The position numbers were made by a program, and so were the translations under genes. Shown here in pieces: positions 50,178 to 61,679 of a DNA stretch of 64,000 nt. The DNA is from Chryseobacterium bernardetii (GTDB taxonomy: Bacteria; Bacteroidota; Bacteroidia; Flavobacteriales; Weeksellaceae), in NCBI RefSeq assembly GCF_003815975.1, contig NZ_CP033932.1, positions 3,019,501 to 3,083,500 of the forward strand, written 5' to 3'. Numbering within the stretch: the stretch's first letter is position 1; each line of letters begins with the position of its first letter. Below the pieces are notes generated by a model. The model saw nothing but the letters and a program-made list of their open reading frames with translations, made no database searches and was not told the origin of the DNA.

Positions 50178-50663
50178 CCGGAGTTGTATTCTAAAATTTT
50201 TAAAAGGAGCAACTGTGTTGATATGTATCCATTTCCATACGGGCCATTTAGCGGGCGTTGTTGCCCATTTCCTTTGTTTAGGTTCAAACAGGATTTTATC
50301 ATCAAGGTCTTCAATCCATTTTATAATTTCATCGACTTGCTTTTGTAAGAGACCTCTTTGTTCTGCCAGACTATAGGAGCTATATTGCTCATAGAAAGAC
50401 TGATATAATCCTTTTAAATTATTCCATTTATATTCAGGGGTAGGTGTTTTTACTTCCTTTCCTTTCTTTTCATCAGCTTCCCACTGTAGGAGCAGTTGGG
50501 TCCAGCCAATCTGATAGGATATATTTTGGGATGGTGTTTTGTCAACCCCTACTTTTAGCCAATCTTTTTCATTTTCTTTAATATCATCGAATTCCTTGTT
50601 GTAGAGAAGGAACCTTTTTTTAATTTCTTCAATAAGTTCAGTTTTGTCTTTATAACCTTTCAT
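50148..50663 (-). CDS. ClbS/DfsB family four-helix protein
   Basis: A 171-residue DUF1706/DinB-like four-helix protein. Typical segments are KTELIEEIKKRFLLY near the N-terminus, QIGWTQLLLQWE, TPEYKWNNLKGLYQSFYEQY and RKWIHINTVAPFKN-like C-terminal sequence. ClbS itself protects colibactin producers by hydrolysing the warhead; DfsB is linked to bacillithiol-type chemistry. No toxin cluster lies nearby, so the role here is unknown. It starts 4 bp after cydB and may be part of that operon. Confidence 0.8.
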   Translation of the reverse strand: MKGYKDKTELIEEIKKRFLLYNKEFDDIKENEKDWLKVGVDKTPSQNISYQIGWTQLLLQWEADEKKGKEVKTPTPEYKWNNLKGLYQSFYEQYSSYSLAEQRGLLQKQVDEIIKWIEDLDDKILFEPKQRKWATTPAKWPVWKWIHINTVAPFKNFRIQLRKWKKEKSTE

Positions 50664-50667
50664 AGTG

Positions 50668-51672
50668 TTATTTTCTAAGCTTACTGAAAGAAGCCATCAA
50701 ATAAAATAAAAAAGGCAGAATAAATAAAGATCCCAGCATCAATGCCCAGCCTAATGCAGCAATAGTTTTAGGCGGTGCCATATGCTCTAACAATGAAAGA
50801 TGCTGTCCGTTACCTAACAGTATAATATCCGGGTTATGCTGATAAGTAGCGGCCACAAGAATCATCACCATCTGAAAGCCTGCAAGAGCTCTCACTGGAA
50901 GTAATTTTTGGGTATTCAGTGCTCTTAAAATAAGCAGTAAAGCAACCGTAGCAAAAGCAATAGCCATAATTCCCAAAGGCTTTGAAAATACCCACATCAA
51001 AAGAGGAATATCTGAAAGGTAAGCAGTGGCAAATACCAGAATTCCTGTAATCACAACAAATATCATTGTTTGTTTTGATTTTCTTATCATTAATAGCAAT
51101 TCTTCTTTCCCACGGGTTTCTCTTAATGAAAAAATAGACGCAAGATAAGCACACAACGCTACAGTAAAAAGTCCTACAGACACTCCAAACCAGTTAAGCC
51201 AGCTGTAAACATACAGATCAAGAAAACCTGTTGCATCAGGATTAATAGAGTGGGAAACCGTTGCAGCTGCAATTAACCCCAAAAAGAAGGGAGTCAAAAG
51301 GCTCGCATAATAAAATATCTGCGTATATAAAACCTGCCAATTGTCTTTCACAGCATCATAATGCCTGAACGTAAAAGCTGTTCCTCTTGCAATAATTCCT
51401 AAAAGCATTAAGACTAAAGGAATATGAAGATAAGTAGACATAGTGGTATAAATCTCCGGAAAGCCAACAAAAAGGATAACGATGGCAATAATCAGCCACA
51501 TGTGATTGGCTTCCCAAACAGGAGCAATAGATTCATACATAATCTCATGGGTTTTATGGCGGGCTTTTTTATTGGTGAACATTTCTACAATACCTGCTCC
51601 AAAGTCAGCTCCCCCCAGAATAATATAAAGACAGATGGAAAGCCAGAGAAAACCTATAACAATGTAGATCAT
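50668..51672 (-). CDS. cydB: Cytochrome bd ubiquinol oxidase subunit II
   Basis: A 334-residue membrane protein with about eight or nine helices. LGGADFGAGIVEMFTNKKA in helix 1 and YESIAPVWEANHMWLI are family hallmarks. It forms the bd oxidase with CydA and reduces O2 to water at low oxygen. It starts within the cydA stop (4-bp overlap). Confidence 0.94.
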   Translation of the reverse strand: MIYIVIGFLWLSICLYIILGGADFGAGIVEMFTNKKARHKTHEIMYESIAPVWEANHMWLIIAIVILFVGFPEIYTTMSTYLHIPLVLMLLGIIARGTAFTFRHYDAVKDNWQVLYTQIFYYASLLTPFFLGLIAAATVSHSINPDATGFLDLYVYSWLNWFGVSVGLFTVALCAYLASIFSLRETRGKEELLLMIRKSKQTMIFVVITGILVFATAYLSDIPLLMWVFSKPLGIMAIAFATVALLLILRALNTQKLLPVRALAGFQMVMILVAATYQHNPDIILLGNGQHLSLLEHMAPPKTIAALGWALMLGSLFILPFLFYLMASFSKLRK

Positions 51673-53012
51673 GATTTTTTATTTTTATCGTTAAACTGTG
51701 GGTCTGTTGGGTCATAAAGTTTCGGAACCATTTGTACCTGTCTTCTTAAAAGGAATACAAGGATTAATGATAATGATATAAAGATGGCAGTGAAGAAGTA
51801 GAAAGAATATTGTATTCCCGGCATTGGGGTTACCGCATCTATTGTTTTCATCACTCCATAAATAATCCATGGCTGTCTTCCTACTTCAGTAACAGTCCAT
51901 CCTGCTTCCAAAGCAATATATCCGAAAGGAGTGGCGATAAGGAATGTTTTTAATAACCAGTTTTTAATCAGCCATTCCTTTTTAAAGAAGAATGCATAAA
52001 GGTATACCGCTCCAATGCAGATCATTATCACTCCAAAGAATATCATGATCTGAAAGGCATAGTGGGTAACCGCTATCGGAGGCCATTCATCTTTTGGAAA
52101 GTCTTTAAGTCCTTTTACTTCAGCATTAAAGTCGTTGCTTACAAGAAAACTTAACACCTTTGGTATTTTAATGGCATATTTTATTTCTTCATTTTTCTCA
52201 TCTGGGATTCCACCAATTACAAATGAGGCTCCTTTTTCTGTTTCAAAGTGGGCTTCCATAGCTGCTAATTTAATAGGCTGTCTTTCTGCAACAGATTTTG
52301 CTGCTACATCCCCGCTTAAAGGTGCTCCAAATGCTCCAATTAAGGCAAAACCTACCGCAATCCTGAACGCTTTGGTATGAAACTCCACATTCTTTCTCCG
52401 CATAATTAAAAAAGCATGCACTCCGGCTACCGCAAATCCTGTTGCGCAAAACGCTGCAACCGTCATGTGAAGCGCCTGTGGAAACCAGGCATCATTGAAC
52501 ATCGCTTTAATAGGGTCTATATTAAGATATTGTCCGTTAATATAATCAAAACCGGTAGGAGAATTCATCCAGGAGTTGGCAGCTACCACCAGGATCCCTG
52601 ATGCCAGTCCGCTTACACCTACAAGAAAACCGCAGAACCAGTGAAACCACTTATTGAACTTATCCCATCCATACAAAAAGAAGCCGATAGCGATGGCTTC
52701 AATAAAAAAGGCAGTGCCTTCCAGTGAGAATGGCATTCCAAAGATAGGACCTGCATGTTTCATAAATCCGGGCCATAAAAGTCCCAGCTCAAAGGAAAGC
52801 ATCGTTCCTGAAACAGCACCGGTAGCAAATAGGATCGCAACCCCTTTACTCCATGCTTTGGTAAGACCTTTATACACTTCATTATTGGTTTTTAGATACT
52901 TCCAATGGGCAAAAGCCATTAAGAAAGGCATTACCATTCCCACACAGGAGAATATGATATGGAAGCCCAAAGAGAGCGCCATCTGGGCACGGGCAGCTAT
53001 AAAATCATCCAT
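51669..53012 (-). CDS. cydA: Cytochrome bd ubiquinol oxidase subunit I
   Basis: A 447-residue membrane protein carrying hemes b558, b595 and d. The N-terminal His ligand is H18 (SLGFHIIFSCVGMVMPF), and GWTVTEVGRQPW is the conserved quinol-site motif. The Q-loop is of the short type. No cydX-like small ORF was seen after cydB; the ClbS-like gene occupies that place. No clear TAnnTTTG box was found upstream. Confidence 0.95.
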   Translation of the reverse strand: MDDFIAARAQMALSLGFHIIFSCVGMVMPFLMAFAHWKYLKTNNEVYKGLTKAWSKGVAILFATGAVSGTMLSFELGLLWPGFMKHAGPIFGMPFSLEGTAFFIEAIAIGFFLYGWDKFNKWFHWFCGFLVGVSGLASGILVVAANSWMNSPTGFDYINGQYLNIDPIKAMFNDAWFPQALHMTVAAFCATGFAVAGVHAFLIMRRKNVEFHTKAFRIAVGFALIGAFGAPLSGDVAAKSVAERQPIKLAAMEAHFETEKGASFVIGGIPDEKNEEIKYAIKIPKVLSFLVSNDFNAEVKGLKDFPKDEWPPIAVTHYAFQIMIFFGVIMICIGAVYLYAFFFKKEWLIKNWLLKTFLIATPFGYIALEAGWTVTEVGRQPWIIYGVMKTIDAVTPMPGIQYSFYFFTAIFISLSLILVFLLRRQVQMVPKLYDPTDPQFNDKNKKS

Positions 53013-53177
53013 AATATCAACTTTTCAGTAAATAAATTTACGCATAAATTATTGATGTTGAGTATGATTTAAAACAGTTATTATTTCAACAATACCCTTT
53101 AATTTTGAATCTTTTATAAGTTTGCTGTTCCTTATACTATTTCTAAGAAAACTCTACATTTTTTTGACACTTTTTAA

Positions 53178-55181
<2,004 letters not shown>

Positions 55182-55197
55182 ACCTTTTTAAAATATT

Positions 55198-55232
55198 AAA
55201 AAAAGCTTCTAATTATTTAGAAGCTTTTTTTA
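55198..55232 (+). terminator. gyrB terminator
   Basis: AAAGCTTCTAA pairs with TTAGAAGCTTT around TTAT, followed by a T run that flows into the next TATATTTG box. Confidence 0.9.
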
Positions 55233-55238
55233 TATTTG
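55231..55238 (+). promoter_or_regulatory. -7 box for the DUF5684-like gene
   Basis: TATATTTG, 21 nt before the ATG at 55260; overlaps the terminator tail. Confidence 0.6.
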
Positions 55239-55259
55239 GACAAACCAAAAAATAATAAT

Positions 55260-55682
55260 ATGTTAACTCTTTTACAAACAGACCCCTACAATGGGGTAGA
55301 CGCGGTTTCCGGTGCAGCCGCTGCAGGACTTGGGATTGGCTCAATGTTTATGAGCTTATTGTTGTATCTGTTCTATGGATACTGTATGTTCAAAATCTTT
55401 AAAAAGGCAGGCAGAGAAGATGCATGGGCAGCTTTCATTCCTATCTATAATGCTGTTGTCATGCTGGATATTGTGAAAAAACCAATTTGGTGGATCATTT
55501 TATTCTTAATACCATTCGTAAACCTTTATGCAGCGTGGGTAGTTAATGACCGGTTAGCTAAAGGCTTTGCAAAAGAAACCCCTCTTTATACAATCTTACT
55601 GTTTTTCCTAGGGTTTATTTTTATTCCTGTGTTAGGGCTTGGAAGTGATACTTATGACAGTAAAAGAATTCCCAATGACTAA
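55260..55682 (+). CDS. Small membrane protein, DUF5684-like
   Basis: A 140-residue inner-membrane protein with three to four helices. The segment AGREDAWAAFIPIYNAVVML followed by WWIILFLIPFVNLYAAW is the mark of the DUF5684/signal-peptidase-associated membrane module. Function unknown. I start at MLTLLQTD because the promoter and terminator lie over an upstream alternative at 55236. Confidence 0.72.
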   Translation: MLTLLQTDPYNGVDAVSGAAAAGLGIGSMFMSLLLYLFYGYCMFKIFKKAGREDAWAAFIPIYNAVVMLDIVKKPIWWIILFLIPFVNLYAAWVVNDRLAKGFAKETPLYTILLFFLGFIFIPVLGLGSDTYDSKRIPND

Positions 55683-55699
55683 AGAAACATGATAAAGAA

Positions 55700-55730
55700 T
55701 AAAGACTTCAGAAATGAAGTCTTTTTTTTG
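55700..55730 (+). terminator. Terminator after the DUF5684-like gene
   Basis: AAAGACTTCA pairs with TGAAGTCTTT around GAAA, followed by eight T. Confidence 0.9.
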
Positions 55731-55900
55731 GCAGATTTTGGTTTTTAGAATTATATGATTTCCGTTATATACAGCTTTTTTATTTCATCAGTTTGAGAAA
55801 ATTATAAGTTGCAATGCTTTGTAAATCATGTTTTTATAAGCGCTGTTTTTTTATTTTAATTTTTTAATATTTATTTTTTTAACAGTTATTAAGATTTTAT

Positions 55901-55908
55901 TATTTTTG
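55901..55908 (+). promoter_or_regulatory. -7 box for the DUF3857 operon
   Basis: TATTTTTG, 16 nt before the first ATG. Confidence 0.5.
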
Positions 55909-55924
55909 TCTAATTTTAATAACC

Positions 55925-57817
55925 ATGATGAAAATATTATTTCTTGGGGCCCTGTCTACTGCCTCAATGTATTTTGCCCAAATCTATCCGGTATCTTCAA
56001 TTCCTGAAAACTTAAAGAAAAATGCTAATGTTGTGGTCAGAAAAGACCTTACAACAGTTCAGATTAATAAAATTGATGAAATAAGATATCAATACAATAC
56101 GGTAACCACCGTTTTAAATAAAGATGGTGATGAAAAGGCTGTTGTTTATATTCCTTATGATAAATCAAGAAGTATTTCTGATGTAAAGGTTACTGTGTAT
56201 GATGAATCCGGAAAGAAAGTAAAAAGTTATTCCAAATCTGATTTTAGTGATTTTGCCAATAACAGACAGGGCGTATTTTATTCCGATAACAGGGTAATGG
56301 TATTTTCATATACACCTGTTCAATATCCGTATACTATCGATTTTTCTTATCAATCTCAAGATAAAAATACTGTTTTTATTCCTGATTTTGTTCCGTTTTA
56401 TTCTACCAATACGTCTTTGGAAGATGCGCAGATGAAGATCATTAATACCTCTGGAATTGATCTTCGTTCCAAAGTTTACCCCTCAAAGTATAATTATGCT
56501 TCAGTAGTTGAGAGCAGTAATGGGAATGAAAAAAATTATTCTTACAAAAATGTACCGGCAATTGATGATGCGGTACTTATTCCGGAGCCTGTTAAAATAT
56601 TGCCTAGTGTAAGTTTTGCACTTGCTAAATTCAATCTGGCAGGCAAGCAGGGCACATTAAATAACTGGGCAGATTTTGGAACCTGGTACTATAACAATCT
56701 TATTGATCCGGTAGCGGTATCAACTCCTGCAATTAAAGCTGAAATTGCCGCTTTACAACTCCAGGGTTCTGTAGAAGACAAGGTAAGAAAGATTTATCAG
56801 TATATGCAGACCAAAACCAGATATATATATGTAGGATTGGGAATTGGAGGTTGGCTTCCTATGATGCCGGATGAGGTTCATAAGAAGGGATATGGAGACT
56901 GTAAAGGTCTTACCAATTATATGAAAACCTTACTGGATGAAGCTGGAATTCCTTCTTATTATTGTGTAATTAACTCAGGTCTTTCACAGGTGTCCTTTGA
57001 TCCGGATTTTCCTAAAATGGGCGGTAATCACGCAATTCTGATGGTTCCTACAGAAAATGGAAATATCTGGCTTGAAAATACCTCACAACAGACAGCATTT
57101 AACCATTTAGGATTTAGTACTACCGATAGAAATGTGCTTTCTATAAGGAAAAATGGAATAGAATTGATTAATACTCCGGTATATTCAGCAGATCAGAATA
57201 AAGAAAAACAAAAACTGAAAATAAAGATAGGAGAGGATAACAGTATTACAGGAGAAGGTAATTTTTTCTACACTGGAAATCAATATGACTACAATTTAGG
57301 CTTTGTAAGCCTTAGTCCAAAAGAAAAGAATGACGCTCTAAAAAAAAGATTTGATGTCTTAAACTTTGAGAAAGTCGAAATGAAAAATTTTGTCAACGAT
57401 AAAGACAAAGCTGTTATTACTTACGATATAGATTTTAAAACCAACAATTATTGTAAGAATGCGGGGAGCAGCCTTATTTTCAGAGCTGTTCCTATTTTCT
57501 CTGATAATGTTTATAAATCAGACGAGAGCCGTGAACTTCCTTTTGAAATCAGACAGTCATTTGAAGATGAATATGAGATCAGTTTTATAATTCCTAAGGG
57601 TTATAAAACCGATGAAACACCTAATGATATCACTATTAATTCTGAATTTGGAAATTATAAACTGAGTTTTGTGAAAAATGGGGAAGAGATAAAGGTGAGC
57701 AGAAAAATTCAGGTTAATAAAGGAACTTACCCTAAGGAGAAATACAACGATTATGTAGGATTCAGAAAAAAAATACTCAATATGGATAACTCAAAAATTT
57801 TAATTACAAAAATATAA
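55925..57817 (+). CDS. Exported DUF3857 transglutaminase-like protein, intact active site
   Basis: A 630-residue exported protein (signal peptide ending near YFAQ, residue 19). Residues ~60-230 are the DUF3857 domain, followed by a transglutaminase-like core: nucleophile Cys326 in GYGDCKG and His369 in GGNHAIL, then WLENTSQ. Such proteins are common in Bacteroidota and probably act on the outside of the inner or outer membrane, but the substrate is not known. The next gene starts 1 bp after its stop and encodes a paralogue. Confidence 0.85.
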   Translation: MMKILFLGALSTASMYFAQIYPVSSIPENLKKNANVVVRKDLTTVQINKIDEIRYQYNTVTTVLNKDGDEKAVVYIPYDKSRSISDVKVTVYDESGKKVKSYSKSDFSDFANNRQGVFYSDNRVMVFSYTPVQYPYTIDFSYQSQDKNTVFIPDFVPFYSTNTSLEDAQMKIINTSGIDLRSKVYPSKYNYASVVESSNGNEKNYSYKNVPAIDDAVLIPEPVKILPSVSFALAKFNLAGKQGTLNNWADFGTWYYNNLIDPVAVSTPAIKAEIAALQLQGSVEDKVRKIYQYMQTKTRYIYVGLGIGGWLPMMPDEVHKKGYGDCKGLTNYMKTLLDEAGIPSYYCVINSGLSQVSFDPDFPKMGGNHAILMVPTENGNIWLENTSQQTAFNHLGFSTTDRNVLSIRKNGIELINTPVYSADQNKEKQKLKIKIGEDNSITGEGNFFYTGNQYDYNLGFVSLSPKEKNDALKKRFDVLNFEKVEMKNFVNDKDKAVITYDIDFKTNNYCKNAGSSLIFRAVPIFSDNVYKSDESRELPFEIRQSFEDEYEISFIIPKGYKTDETPNDITINSEFGNYKLSFVKNGEEIKVSRKIQVNKGTYPKEKYNDYVGFRKKILNMDNSKILITKI

Positions 57818-57818
57818 G

Positions 57819-59750
57819 ATGAAAAAAATAGTATTAATACTGATATGTTCAGTCAATGTAATGGTGGTTAAAGCTCAGAAACATGAGTTTTTGAACCCAC
57901 CTAAATTTTCTGATGCAGATCTTTCCAAACCAAAGTCATTATTAGATGAAAACGCACCTGCTGAGATTCTGTATAAATCTGTGCATTTTATGGTTGATAA
58001 TTCTACAGGAAATCTGAATAAAAAATATTTTTATAGGATTAAAATCTATGATAAGGATAAAGCTGAAGACTGGCTGAACTTGGAAGTGCCCCTTTATCAG
58101 TATGGAACCAATAAAGAAACGTTAGGAAAATTCAAAGCCTTTACCTACAATCTTGAAAACGGAGCTGCTGTTCCTGTAAAAGTTGAGAAGAGTTCGCAGT
58201 ATAAAAGTAAGGAAAGTAAATATGTAAACGTAACGAAGTTTGCTTTTCCTAATGTGAAAAATGGCTCTGTACTTGAATATCAGTATGAAATTGTATCTCC
58301 ATTTTTATACAACATTCCGGAGTTTTTAATTGAGTCAGATACACCTTCTCTTTATACAGAATATGTTTTGGATACCCCTATCAACATCTCATATAATATT
58401 AATTATACAGGAGCTTTGGCTCCAAAACATAGATTTGTGGAAGAGCAGACTTTGTATGGTTCTCAATACAAAACATATAGATTTGGATTTGAAAATATAA
58501 AAGGTTTCAAAACAGAAAAATTTGTAAGAAATGATAGGAATTATAGAACAAAAGTAAGTGCAGAGCTTCATTCTACCAATTTTAAAGAATTAAAGCTTTA
58601 TTCGTCTTCTTGGGATCAGATCGGTAAAAGACTTTATGAAAGTGATGATTTTGGCGAAGAATTAAAGAAAACCAGATTGGCCAAAGACAATATGCCGGAA
58701 AATATATTGCAGATGAAAACCGATCTTGAAAAAGCGAATGCTTTATTTGATTATGTTCAAAAAACGTTTACTTGGAGTAAAGACAAAGGGATTTATACAG
58801 ATAATGGAATCAAAAAAATGCTGGATACTAAAGTGGGTAATGCTGCAGAAATTAATCTGTATTTGGTTATGCTTCTGAGGGAAGCAGGGATTAAAGCAGA
58901 TCCGGTGGTGATTTCAACTGTAGAAAATGGACTGATTAATCTGGTTTCACCTAATGTTTCCAATATGAATTTTGTACTGGCGTCAGTAAATATTAATGGA
59001 ATTTATCATATTTATGATGCAACTTCCAAGCAATCCTCCATTGATGAATTACCTTTAAGAAACTGGAATCAGTATGCAGTTTTGGTAACCAAGACTAAAG
59101 CAGTACAGATCCAGATGGAAAATATGAAGGTAAGCAGTACATTTCTGACGGTTGATGCCAAGCTAAATGATGATGGAAGTATTTCCGGATCTTATTCAGA
59201 TAAAGATACAGGAGCGTTTGCAATGTATGTAAAAGATAGCTACGATGAAAACCCTGAAAAATATAAGAAGCAATATAAAGATAACTTCTCTATAGATTTT
59301 ACAGGAATTGACTCCAAGGTACTTGATAATGGTGAGTTTGAAAGTACAATGAAATTTTCATCATCTAATTTAATAGACAGGGTAGGAAAGAAACTGATCA
59401 TCAATCCGATGTTATTTTTAAGCAAAACTTCTAATGAATTTGACCAGGTTGATGCCCGAAAATATCCTATTGATTTCGGAGCACCTACTACAAAAGTAAA
59501 AAAAGTAATCCTGGAAATTCCAGAAGGATATGTGATTGAAGAAATGCCTAAGAGTAAAAAGATTGTTACGGAAGATAAAGAGATTTCATACAGTTACAAT
59601 ATTGAGCAAAAAGGAAATAAACTGGAAGTAACTTCTACTACAAAAGTTTCAAGTGCTGATTATCCCAAAGAATATTATCCGGCATTCAAACAAATTTGGG
59701 AAGTAGCATCTAAACAAGAAAATCAGGTTATCAGCTTAGTAAAGAAATAA
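57819..59750 (+). CDS. Exported DUF3857 protein, active-site Cys lost
   Basis: A 643-residue exported paralogue of the previous gene (signal peptide ending VVKAQ). It has a DUF3857 region (VTKFAFPNVKNGSVLEYQYE) and a transglutaminase-like core in which the GDCKG of the paralogue is GNAAE (residues 340-344), so the catalytic Cys is Ala342, and the His position reads Asn in the NMNFVLASV segment. A binding or partner role for the active paralogue is likely. Terminator follows. Confidence 0.82.
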   Translation: MKKIVLILICSVNVMVVKAQKHEFLNPPKFSDADLSKPKSLLDENAPAEILYKSVHFMVDNSTGNLNKKYFYRIKIYDKDKAEDWLNLEVPLYQYGTNKETLGKFKAFTYNLENGAAVPVKVEKSSQYKSKESKYVNVTKFAFPNVKNGSVLEYQYEIVSPFLYNIPEFLIESDTPSLYTEYVLDTPINISYNINYTGALAPKHRFVEEQTLYGSQYKTYRFGFENIKGFKTEKFVRNDRNYRTKVSAELHSTNFKELKLYSSSWDQIGKRLYESDDFGEELKKTRLAKDNMPENILQMKTDLEKANALFDYVQKTFTWSKDKGIYTDNGIKKMLDTKVGNAAEINLYLVMLLREAGIKADPVVISTVENGLINLVSPNVSNMNFVLASVNINGIYHIYDATSKQSSIDELPLRNWNQYAVLVTKTKAVQIQMENMKVSSTFLTVDAKLNDDGSISGSYSDKDTGAFAMYVKDSYDENPEKYKKQYKDNFSIDFTGIDSKVLDNGEFESTMKFSSSNLIDRVGKKLIINPMLFLSKTSNEFDQVDARKYPIDFGAPTTKVKKVILEIPEGYVIEEMPKSKKIVTEDKEISYSYNIEQKGNKLEVTSTTKVSSADYPKEYYPAFKQIWEVASKQENQVISLVKK

Positions 59751-59798
59751 TGGAAGGCTGTTTATAGTTTCAATTTCATTTTTTTTGAATAAATTTTT

Positions 59799-59827
59799 AA
59801 AACCATTCATTTTTTGAATGGTTTTTG
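59799..59827 (+). terminator. Terminator after the DUF3857 pair
   Basis: AAAACCATTCA pairs with TGAATGGTTTT around TTTTT. Confidence 0.85.
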
Positions 59828-59851
59828 TATTGACTACCCAAAATTAGAATT

Positions 59852-60679
59852 ATGAAAAATACGATAACTATTATTGCACTTTCTTCGTTCTTTGTTTTTA
59901 CTGCCTGTAAAAAAAATGAAACAGCAGCAACATCAATAGAGAAAACAGAAAATAAAAAGTCCGAAGAATTTGTAGTAGATTCTGTAATAGTAAAAGATTC
60001 TACAAAAATTACTGACTCGCTGAAGCTTACTTATACCTCCAAACTACTGGTATTCCCAACAATAAAAGATAAAAAACTTTTAGATAGTATCTACTTCCAG
60101 AATGATAAAATAAAAGATTTTTCCAAGGCTGGTTTGCAGGCTTATCTGGAAAATGAAAAAAATAATTACTTCAATTCTGTAAAAAAGGACAGCAAGGATT
60201 GGGCTTCAGATATCACTTATGCTCAGGACTGGTATTCAAGTTCTCATATGAATCTTGTGTCCAATAGTAATGGCTACATGCATATTCAGTACACCGGAAG
60301 CGGCTATGAAGGCGGAGCACATGATAATTATGGTTTTTCGGAAAGAATTTTTGATCTTAAAAATAATAAGAAATTAGAATTAAAAGATATTACTTCCACT
60401 CCAAAAGCAAAACTTGAAGCGATGCTGATGAAGAACATTGATAATATTAACAGTGGTACGATGGATGGTGACGGAAGTGTAAAAAACTCAGAAATGTTAT
60501 TGGTGGAAAAGATTCCAGCTTCAAACAACTTCTATTTTGATGACAAAAATCTGTATTTCCACTATAGTCCATATGAAATTGCCGCATTTGCAGCAGGAGA
60601 TATCACCATTCCAATTTCATGGGAGGAGCTGAAGGGTACATTAAATCCGGAATTTAAAGAAAGAATGAAAATTAAATAG
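59852..60679 (+). CDS. DUF3298 (RsiV-like) lipoprotein
   Basis: A 275-residue lipoprotein (lipobox FTAC, Cys19). Residues ~70-265 form the PdaC/RsiV-like DUF3298 fold: YLENEKNNYFNSVKKDS, GYEGGAHDNYG and FYFDDKNLYFHYSPYEIAAFAAG with the ITIPI end. RsiV of Bacillus is an anti-sigma factor that binds lysozyme; here no sigma factor or membrane helix is present, so only the extracytoplasmic binding domain is shared. Confidence 0.82.
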   Translation: MKNTITIIALSSFFVFTACKKNETAATSIEKTENKKSEEFVVDSVIVKDSTKITDSLKLTYTSKLLVFPTIKDKKLLDSIYFQNDKIKDFSKAGLQAYLENEKNNYFNSVKKDSKDWASDITYAQDWYSSSHMNLVSNSNGYMHIQYTGSGYEGGAHDNYGFSERIFDLKNNKKLELKDITSTPKAKLEAMLMKNIDNINSGTMDGDGSVKNSEMLLVEKIPASNNFYFDDKNLYFHYSPYEIAAFAAGDITIPISWEELKGTLNPEFKERMKIK

Positions 60680-60682
60680 CTT

Positions 60683-60708
60683 AATGCTTCCGGGTTCAGG
60701 AAGCATTT
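60683..60708 (+). terminator. Terminator after the DUF3298 gene
   Basis: AATGCTTCC pairs with GGAAGCATT around GGGTTCA, followed by TTCTATTTTT, which includes the next -7 box. Confidence 0.8.
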
Positions 60709-60709
60709 T

Positions 60710-60717
60710 CTATTTTT
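60710..60717 (+). promoter_or_regulatory. -7 box directly before the lipid kinase gene
   Basis: TATTTTTG ends 6 nt before the ATG, so the transcript should start at the initiation codon. Confidence 0.55.
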
Positions 60718-60723
60718 GCGGTA

Positions 60724-61575
60724 ATGGAAAAAGTAGCTTTTATCATCAATCCTTTTTCGGCCAAAAAGAATTATCAGCCGTTTCTGAATGAACTTAAAAA
60801 TAAGGTCGGTAATCCTTTGTATTATGTTTCCGAATCCATTCCGGGAACAGACGAATTCATCAAGACACATTTTGATGAAGTGGATATCTTTGTCGCGATT
60901 GGCGGCGATGGAACAATCTCTACCGTAGCTAAAAATCTGATTTCTACCGATAAGATATTAGCAATCTTTCCAGCTGGTTCAGGAAATGGCTTTTCTAATG
61001 AAACCCGTTTCAGTAAGAATCTTGATGAGCTTTTAGAGAAAATAAACGCAAAGCAGTCCAGAAAAATAGATACTTTTACTGTAAACGGAAGACTTTCCAT
61101 CAACGTTTCAGGAACAGGATTTGACGGAAAAGTGGTGAAAGAGTTTGAAAAGACCAGCCGTGGTTTTAAAAACTATATTAAAGTTTCACTGAAGACCTTC
61201 TTTAACTATAAACCAATTAAGGTTACCTTCTTTGATGAAGAATATAAGCAGTATAATGGCAGATACCTCATGCTCAATATTGCCAATACCCGGCAGTTCG
61301 GGAATAATGCCTATATCGCACCCAAAGCAAGTAAAAGTGATGGATTGGTAGATATGGTTTTGGTTAAAAAATTCCCTCTTACGTATTCTGCATTGTTCGC
61401 TTTCAGGATGTTCACCAAGAGGCTAAAGGATGATGAATATGTAACCTATCTTCCTGTTTCGGAAATTTCATTCAAAGTAAATACTAAAAACTGGCACCTT
61501 GATGGTGAGTTCAATAAGATAGAATCACCGGTTCACGTGAAGGTACAGCCGGCGAGTTTGAGTATTTTAATTTAA
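60724..61575 (+). CDS. Diacylglycerol/lipid kinase family protein (YegS/BmrU-like)
   Basis: A 283-residue DAGK-catalytic-domain protein that phosphorylates diacylglycerol or another lipid. The nucleotide loop is AIGGDGTISTVAKNL (near residue 58), and the substrate-side motif is FPAGSGNGFSNE. The C-terminal SLTAFR-like region (VHVKVQPASLSILI) is the beta-sandwich domain. Single transcription unit. Confidence 0.88.
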   Translation: MEKVAFIINPFSAKKNYQPFLNELKNKVGNPLYYVSESIPGTDEFIKTHFDEVDIFVAIGGDGTISTVAKNLISTDKILAIFPAGSGNGFSNETRFSKNLDELLEKINAKQSRKIDTFTVNGRLSINVSGTGFDGKVVKEFEKTSRGFKNYIKVSLKTFFNYKPIKVTFFDEEYKQYNGRYLMLNIANTRQFGNNAYIAPKASKSDGLVDMVLVKKFPLTYSALFAFRMFTKRLKDDEYVTYLPVSEISFKVNTKNWHLDGEFNKIESPVHVKVQPASLSILI

Positions 61576-61679
61576 AGTTCAAGGTTTAAATTTGTCGTGT
61601 AATCATCCGCTTTGCATTCATTATTCACTTGCGAAGTAAAATTGATTAGTGATATATTATCTATTTTTTTACCTGAAAA
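61576..61679. other. Short spacer with dispersed-repeat-like text
   Basis: No gene. It contains TTCATTATTCACTTGCGAAG (61617-61636), similar in style to the 41.8 kb spacer. Confidence 0.35.
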
